Below, piece after piece: positions 60,194-64,000 of a DNA stretch of 64,000 nt. The notes beneath the pieces were generated by a model. The model did not search any database. It was not told the DNA's origin and was given only the letters and a program-made list of their open reading frames with translations. The stretch is from Ornithinimicrobium sufpigmenti (GTDB taxonomy: Bacteria; Actinomycetota; Actinomycetes; Actinomycetales; Dermatophilaceae). Made by a program: the position numbers and the translations under genes. How positions within the stretch are numbered: position 1 is the stretch's first letter; each line of letters starts with the position of its first letter. The DNA lies in assembly GCF_004322775.1 (NCBI RefSeq), contig NZ_CP036403.1, positions 62,001-126,000 of the forward strand. Direction: 5' to 3'.

Positions 60194-61237
60194 TCAGCGG
60201 TCCGCGGCCTCGACCGTCGGCACCGGTCCCGGGTCGACGTCGGCCCCCCTCAGGACGGTGCGCTCCTCGGGGATCGGCAGGGTATGGCGGACGGGTGGCT
60301 CGGTCCGGAACTCGCCGGGCCGGATGTCCTCGTGGATCGGCAGGGTATGGCGGACGGGTGGCTCGGTCCGGAAGTCGCCGGTCCGGATGTCCTCGTGGAT
60401 CGGCAGGGTGTGCCGGACGGGCGGCGGGACGACCCGGAAGCAGCCGGGGCGGAGTTCCCGGCGGATCGGCAGGGTCCGGCGGATCGGTCCGACCTGCCTC
60501 GGGTCGAGCAGGACGCGGTCGCCACGGATCGGCAGGGTGTGCCGGATGATGCCGCTGGCGACCAGCTCGCGCCACACCTGCGAGGGCACCAGGCTGCGCA
60601 GGAACTCCGGGGCCGTGCCGTGGGGGAACATCGCCTCCAGGTCGTCGCGGACGTGCGCGAGCCGGTCGTGGCAGCGCTGGTCCTGCGCCTCGAGGTCGTC
60701 GACGTGCTGACGGATCAGACGCTCGCGGTCGTCGTCCACGGGAAGGAGCTCCCGCCACGGCTCCACGGCGGGGCCGCCGAGGCCGGACGGCAGACCCGCC
60801 CCTGCCGAGTCGCCCGGCTGCACGGGCAGCCCGACGACCGGGTCGCGGGGGTCGGCGCCGAAGATCGGCGTAGGTCCCCCGGGTGAGCCGAGGCGGGGAC
60901 CCGGGCCGGAGTCATCAGGGCCTTCGGCGAGCAGCTCGACCAGCCGAGGACCGTGCCAGGACATCGCCGCGGACAGCTCCAGCAGGGCCGACCCGGCCGC
61001 CTCGCAGCAGTCGGCGAGGCGGGTCAGCATGGTGCGGGTGGTGCTGGCGGCCTCCTCGGCCCGGTCGGTGACCTGACCCTGCCAGCCGAGGGCGGTGACC
61101 GCCGAGCCGAGGGTCGAGGCGACGGTGACCTCGACCCGGCCCAGGAGCGCCGCCAGCTCTCGCAACCGGTCCCCGGTGGCCCGCACGCCCGCCCCGTCGT
61201 GCAGCATCCAGGGGCTGACCAGCGGATGGGCCGGCAT
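60194..61237 (-). CDS. ESX/WXG-like protein with C-terminal RHTLPI repeats
   Basis: I do not recognise the 347-residue protein as a whole. Residues 1-115 are helical and resemble ESX-substrate N-termini, with LGWQGQVTDRAEEAA at a helix turn as in WXG proteins. A Pro/Gly linker (118-165) leads to a second helical part (170-245). From about residue 238 five copies of (V/I)R(H/R)TLPI occur at 21-22-residue intervals, each followed by charged residues (HEDIRTGDFRTEPP-type). ATG 61237 shares a base with the stop of the small gene upstream (TGATG). Perhaps a type VII secretion substrate; unproven. Confidence 0.7.
   Translation of the reverse strand: MPAHPLVSPWMLHDGAGVRATGDRLRELAALLGRVEVTVASTLGSAVTALGWQGQVTDRAEEAASTTRTMLTRLADCCEAAGSALLELSAAMSWHGPRLVELLAEGPDDSGPGPRLGSPGGPTPIFGADPRDPVVGLPVQPGDSAGAGLPSGLGGPAVEPWRELLPVDDDRERLIRQHVDDLEAQDQRCHDRLAHVRDDLEAMFPHGTAPEFLRSLVPSQVWRELVASGIIRHTLPIRGDRVLLDPRQVGPIRRTLPIRRELRPGCFRVVPPPVRHTLPIHEDIRTGDFRTEPPVRHTLPIHEDIRPGEFRTEPPVRHTLPIPEERTVLRGADVDPGPVPTVEAADR
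60272..60547. repeat. Five 63-66-bp repeats encoding RHTLPI units
   Basis: Copies begin with GATCGGCAGGGT (as read on +) at 60272, 60335, 60398, 60464 and 60527. Spacing is 63, 63, 66 and 63 bp. The first two units are nearly identical along their length, suggesting recent duplication; the others share mainly the RHTLPI-coding core. Confidence 0.85.
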
Positions 61238-61500
61238 CACGCGTCCCCCGTCGCCCTGGCGGTGCGCTCGGCCAGCTCGTCCATCGCCGTGCCGACGACC
61301 CTCAGCTCCCCGCGCACCTGCCACAGCCTGCGGTCGACCAGGCCGCGGAAGGGGTAGAGGGCGCGCAGGGTGCGGGAGCCCTGCAGCTCGGCCGCGGCCT
61401 CGTCCCACCCGGCGCCCCGGCCGGCACCCTCGACGTCCGTCCCCGCGTCCGCCACCCGGCGCGCTGCCTGCCTCGTGGCCTCGATGTCGATGTATGGCAT
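61237..61500 (-). CDS. Small helical WXG100-like protein
   Basis: The 87-residue protein is predicted helical with a central turn at GWDEAAAELQG, about where WXG100 proteins have their WXG. There is no signal peptide. The ATG at 61500 has AGAGGAG upstream. It is the first gene of a two-gene unit with the RHTLPI-repeat protein; paired small and large WXG-like proteins are common in type VII secretion loci, but no secretion machinery is present in this window. Confidence 0.6.
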   Translation of the reverse strand: MPYIDIEATRQAARRVADAGTDVEGAGRGAGWDEAAAELQGSRTLRALYPFRGLVDRRLWQVRGELRVVGTAMDELAERTARATGDA

Positions 61501-61600
61501 ACGGCTCCTCTTCGGTCCCCCGGGTCCCCTTGGTCCCGTTCCCTCCGCCCTCGCGGCCTGTCCACCCTAACCGGCACCGCACGGTGCTGTCCTGCTCCGG

Positions 61601-61636
61601 CCGACTCGAGCCGACTCGAGCCGACTCGAGCCGACC
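61601..61636. repeat. Tandem CCGACTCGAG repeats
   Basis: Three exact 10-bp copies and a partial fourth lie between the WXG-like genes (-) and the SDR-TspO gene (+). Each contains the XhoI-like palindrome CTCGAG. The position in a divergent promoter region makes a regulatory role possible. Confidence 0.7.
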
Positions 61637-61741
61637 ATCGCCACCTCACCTCGCGCTCCTCCGCCCGGCTGCCTGCCTTGCACGGCACCAGCACCCTGCC
61701 TAGCCTCGACACAGTTCAGCCACACGGGACGGAGCGAGGGT

Positions 61742-63175
61742 ATGGGCGGTCGACGCGCGTTGGTCACCGGGGCGACCGGCTACGTGGGCGGGCTCCTGGT
61801 GCCCAGGCTCCTGCAGGAGGGCTGGTCGGTGCGGGTGCTCACCCGGAACGCCGACCGGCTGCCCGCCGCCTGGCGGGACGACGTCGAGGTCGTGGAGGGG
61901 GACGCTGGTTCCGCGGACGACCTGGACCGCGCCCTGGCCCCGGAGGGTGAGCACGCCCTCGACGTCGCCTACTACCTCCTGCACAGCATGGACGGCGACG
62001 GCGACTTCGTGGCCCGCGACCGCCGCCTGGCCCGCAAGTTCGGGGCCGCCGCCCGCCGAGGTGAGGTCCGCCGCCTCGTCTACCTCTCCGGTCTGCACCC
62101 GGACGGCACGCTCTCCGCGCACCTGGCCTCCCGCGTGGAGGTCGGGCGGATCCTGCTCGGCAGCGGCGTGCCCAGCGCCGTCCTGCAGGCCGCCACCATC
62201 ATCGGCGACGGTTCGGTGTCGTTCGCGATGCTGCGGCACCTGACCACCCGGCTGCCCGTCATGGTCGCCCCCCGCTGGCTGCGCAACCGGATCCAGCCGA
62301 TCGCCATCGACGACGTCCTGCACTACCTCGTGCGGGCGGCCGAGCTGCCCCCCGAGATCAACCGGACCTTCGACATCGGCGGCCCCGACGTCCTCACCTA
62401 CGAGCAGATGATGCAGGTCTTCGCGCAGGAGACCGGACAGCGCCGCCGGCTGATCGCGACCCTGCCGGTGCTGACCCCGCGCCTGGCCAGCCACTGGGTC
62501 GGCCTGGTGACGCCCGTCGACGCAGGGGTCGCCAAGCCGCTCGTCGGCTCGCTGGTCCACGAGGTGGTCTGTCGCGAGGACGACATCCTCGCCCTGGTCG
62601 GCCCGCCCCCCGGAGGCCGGACGGCATACCGGGACGCGGTGCGGGAGGCCATGAGCGAGGCGGCGCCGGACACCGCCCTGCGGCGGCTCGGCCAGACCGC
62701 AGCTGCGGTGACGGCGACCTCCGTCCTCGGCGGCCTCGCGACCGCGCCCGACAACCGGTGGTACCGCCGTCTGGACAAGCCGGCGTGGCAGCCCCCGGCC
62801 GCGGCCTTCCCCATCGTCTGGGCGACGCTGTATGCCGACATCGCCCTGGTCTCCGGGCTCACCCTCGACGATCTGGACCGGCGAGCGGCGGGCGAGGGCG
62901 GGGACGCCCGGCGGGCGGACCGGAAACGGCGGGCCTACGAGCGCGCCCTCGGGATCAACCTGGCCCTCAACGCCTCCTGGAGCGCCAGCTTCTTCCGTGC
63001 CCGCCGGCCCGCCCTGGCCGCGGCGCACAGCGCGGCGCTCGCCGTCAGCGCCGCCGACCTGGCGCGTCGCGCCGGCCGGGTGCGGGACACCCGGGGCTGG
63101 GCTCTGGCCCCGTATGCCGCGTGGTGCGCCTTCGCGACCGTGCTCTCGGGCGAGCTGGCCCGGCGCAACCGCTGA
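61742..63175 (+). CDS. SDR/NAD(P)-binding domain fused to TspO/MBR domain
   Basis: The 477-residue protein joins two families. Residues 1-310 are an atypical short-chain dehydrogenase (TGATGYVGGLLVPRLL, YYLLHSMDGDGDF, YLSGLHPDG). Residues 320-477 are a TspO-type membrane protein with the signature WYRRLDKPAWQPPAAAFPIVW and about five helices. TspO proteins bind porphyrins and tetrapyrroles and are linked to light and oxidative stress. ATG 61742 follows GAGCGAGGG. It is convergent with the CarH-like photoregulator gene, which supports a light-response setting. Confidence 0.88.
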   Translation: MGGRRALVTGATGYVGGLLVPRLLQEGWSVRVLTRNADRLPAAWRDDVEVVEGDAGSADDLDRALAPEGEHALDVAYYLLHSMDGDGDFVARDRRLARKFGAAARRGEVRRLVYLSGLHPDGTLSAHLASRVEVGRILLGSGVPSAVLQAATIIGDGSVSFAMLRHLTTRLPVMVAPRWLRNRIQPIAIDDVLHYLVRAAELPPEINRTFDIGGPDVLTYEQMMQVFAQETGQRRRLIATLPVLTPRLASHWVGLVTPVDAGVAKPLVGSLVHEVVCREDDILALVGPPPGGRTAYRDAVREAMSEAAPDTALRRLGQTAAAVTATSVLGGLATAPDNRWYRRLDKPAWQPPAAAFPIVWATLYADIALVSGLTLDDLDRRAAGEGGDARRADRKRRAYERALGINLALNASWSASFFRARRPALAAAHSAALAVSAADLARRAGRVRDTRGWALAPYAAWCAFATVLSGELARRNR

Positions 63176-63184
63176 CGCGGGGGC

Positions 63185-64000
63185 TCAGGCCTGGCGGCGC
63201 CGGTCTGCGAGGCTCCGGGCCACGTCGACGGGGTCGCCCTCCAGGAGCGTGGCACCGAGGCGGTCCGCGACCTCCCGGGTGGCGCCGGCGCCGGCGACGA
63301 TGACCTGTGCCCTGGCCAGCGCGGTGGTTGCCGCCTCGGGGAGCTCGGCCAGGTGGTCGGCCGCCTCCTCCAACGGCTGCGCACGCACGGCGGACAGCAC
63401 CACGAGGTCGGGCTCGAGCGTCTGCACGGCGGAGCCGAGCGTGGACAGCGGGGTGTCGGCGCCGAGGTAGCGGACCCGCCAGCCGGCCCGGCCGAGGACC
63501 ACGCCGAAGGCGAGCAGGCCGAGGTCGTGGCGCTCGCCCGAGGGGCAGGCCAGGACGGCCAGCGGGCCGGTCCCGGCGTCCCAGGCCAGGCTGAGGCTGG
63601 ACAACCGGGTGCGGATGAGGTTGCTGGCGAAGTGCTCCTGGGCGACGGTGAACCTCCCGGCCGCCCACCGGTCACCGGTCTCGTGCAGCACCGGCATGAC
63701 GATCTTCGCGATCGCGTCCTCCACCCCGAGGTGCTCCAGGGCGACATCCAGGATCGCCTGCGCGGCCGTGCCGTCGAACTCGCCGATCGCCTGCAGCAGC
63801 CGCTCACGGAGCCGGGAGACACCCCCGTCGTCGTCCGACCCGGCCTGGCCATCCTGGTCCGTCGCTGCGCCGTCGGTGCTGACGAGGTCGTCGAGCTCGG
63901 GCGGAAGCCTGCGCGAGGCCTGCAGCGCGGTCGCCGCTGCCTGCGCGGCGGGCATCCCCTCCTCCCGCAGCCGGGCGGTCTCCCGGACCCGCCACTCGTC
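63185..64000 (-). CDS. CarH/LitR-type B12-dependent photoreceptor regulator (5' end outside window)
   Basis: The gene runs off the right edge, so only the C-terminal 271 residues are present. They begin at the end of a MerR-type helix-turn-helix (RETARLREEGMPAAQAA). A four-helix cap follows, with W...RFTVAQEHFASNL (Trp and Glu-His as in CarH), then a B12-binding Rossmann domain with GERHDLGLLAFGVVLG, which holds the lower-ligand His of ExHxxG, and YLGADTP. CarH/LitR proteins bind adenosylcobalamin in the dark, repress carotenoid genes and fall apart in light. The carotenoid genes 30-46 kb away are likely targets. Confidence 0.88.
   Translation of the reverse strand, partial: DEWRVRETARLREEGMPAAQAAATALQASRRLPPELDDLVSTDGAATDQDGQAGSDDDGGVSRLRERLLQAIGEFDGTAAQAILDVALEHLGVEDAIAKIVMPVLHETGDRWAAGRFTVAQEHFASNLIRTRLSSLSLAWDAGTGPLAVLACPSGERHDLGLLAFGVVLGRAGWRVRYLGADTPLSTLGSAVQTLEPDLVVLSAVRAQPLEEAADHLAELPEAATTALARAQVIVAGAGATREVADRLGATLLEGDPVDVARSLADRRRQA

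Noticed and set aside
1..64000. Insertion sequences, prophage, CRISPR arrays or integrated elements
   Set aside because: No transposase, integrase, cas gene, att-like tRNA duplication or regularly spaced direct repeats of suitable size were found; the tRNA-Leu flank carries a terminator, not a duplicated 3' end.

Overview
This window comes from a high-GC actinobacterium. The evidence is the crgA / DUF881 / pknB-pbpA-rodA-pstP-fhaB-fhaA block, a DUF5709-like acidic protein, a cory-CC-star protein, a subtilase with CWB2 repeats and a DinB-like protein of the mycothiol-dependent class. The gene mix and codon use suggest a Micrococcales member near Ornithinimicrobium, Serinicoccus or Janibacter. 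That placement is inferred from gene content only. The crgA-pknB block normally lies close to oriC, so the left edge is probably within some tens of kb of the origin.

Layout. 1-10.8 kb: peptidylprolyl isomerase, rhomboid protease, CrgA, a DUF881 protein and a tightly overlapping six-gene operon for Ser/Thr phosphosignalling and wall synthesis, closed by tRNA-Leu(CAG). 10.8-17.4 kb: small regulator/effector units (ArsR-SRPBCC; MarR facing a DinB-like protein), a DUF308-lipase fusion, DUF2237, exonuclease III and a DUF5709-like protein. 17.5-34.2 kb: a dispersed aromatic-carotenoid locus. Its + arm is an IDI-GGPP synthase fusion, CrtI, CrtB and a small membrane protein. Its - arm is CrtT, CrtU and a cytochrome P450. 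CrtY lies about 5 kb further on, beyond an ABC-2 exporter, a DoxX-like protein and a DHFR-fold protein. A frameshifted DUF222-HNH gene with an SOS-box-like upstream site separates the two arms. Together the enzymes would make isorenieratene, possibly hydroxylated, from IPP.

34.2-43.7 kb: a GntR regulator between two divergent units, AtuA/DUF4387 on one side and a complete peptide-type ABC importer plus an autoprocessing C45 acyltransferase/hydrolase on the other. Similar palindromes lie at both promoters. 43.7-51.6 kb: a two-subunit ABC exporter divergent from a large secreted subtilase, with four 11-bp-spaced direct repeats between them. 51.6-60.2 kb: ArsA-like ATPase with cory-CC-star protein, CstA, a histidine kinase / LuxR regulator / DUF4097 operon with a long hairpin-rich leader, and an ATP-dependent DNA ligase. 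60.2-64 kb: a two-gene ESX/WXG-like unit whose larger product ends in five RHTLPI-type repeats, an SDR-TspO fusion, and a B12-binding CarH/LitR-type photoreceptor regulator cut by the window edge. The last of these is the likely light control for the carotenoid genes.

Across the window the non-palindromic word GGTATG/CATACC recurs more than 30 times. It appears on both strands and in all three codon frames, forcing rare codons such as ATA, and no annotated feature explains it.
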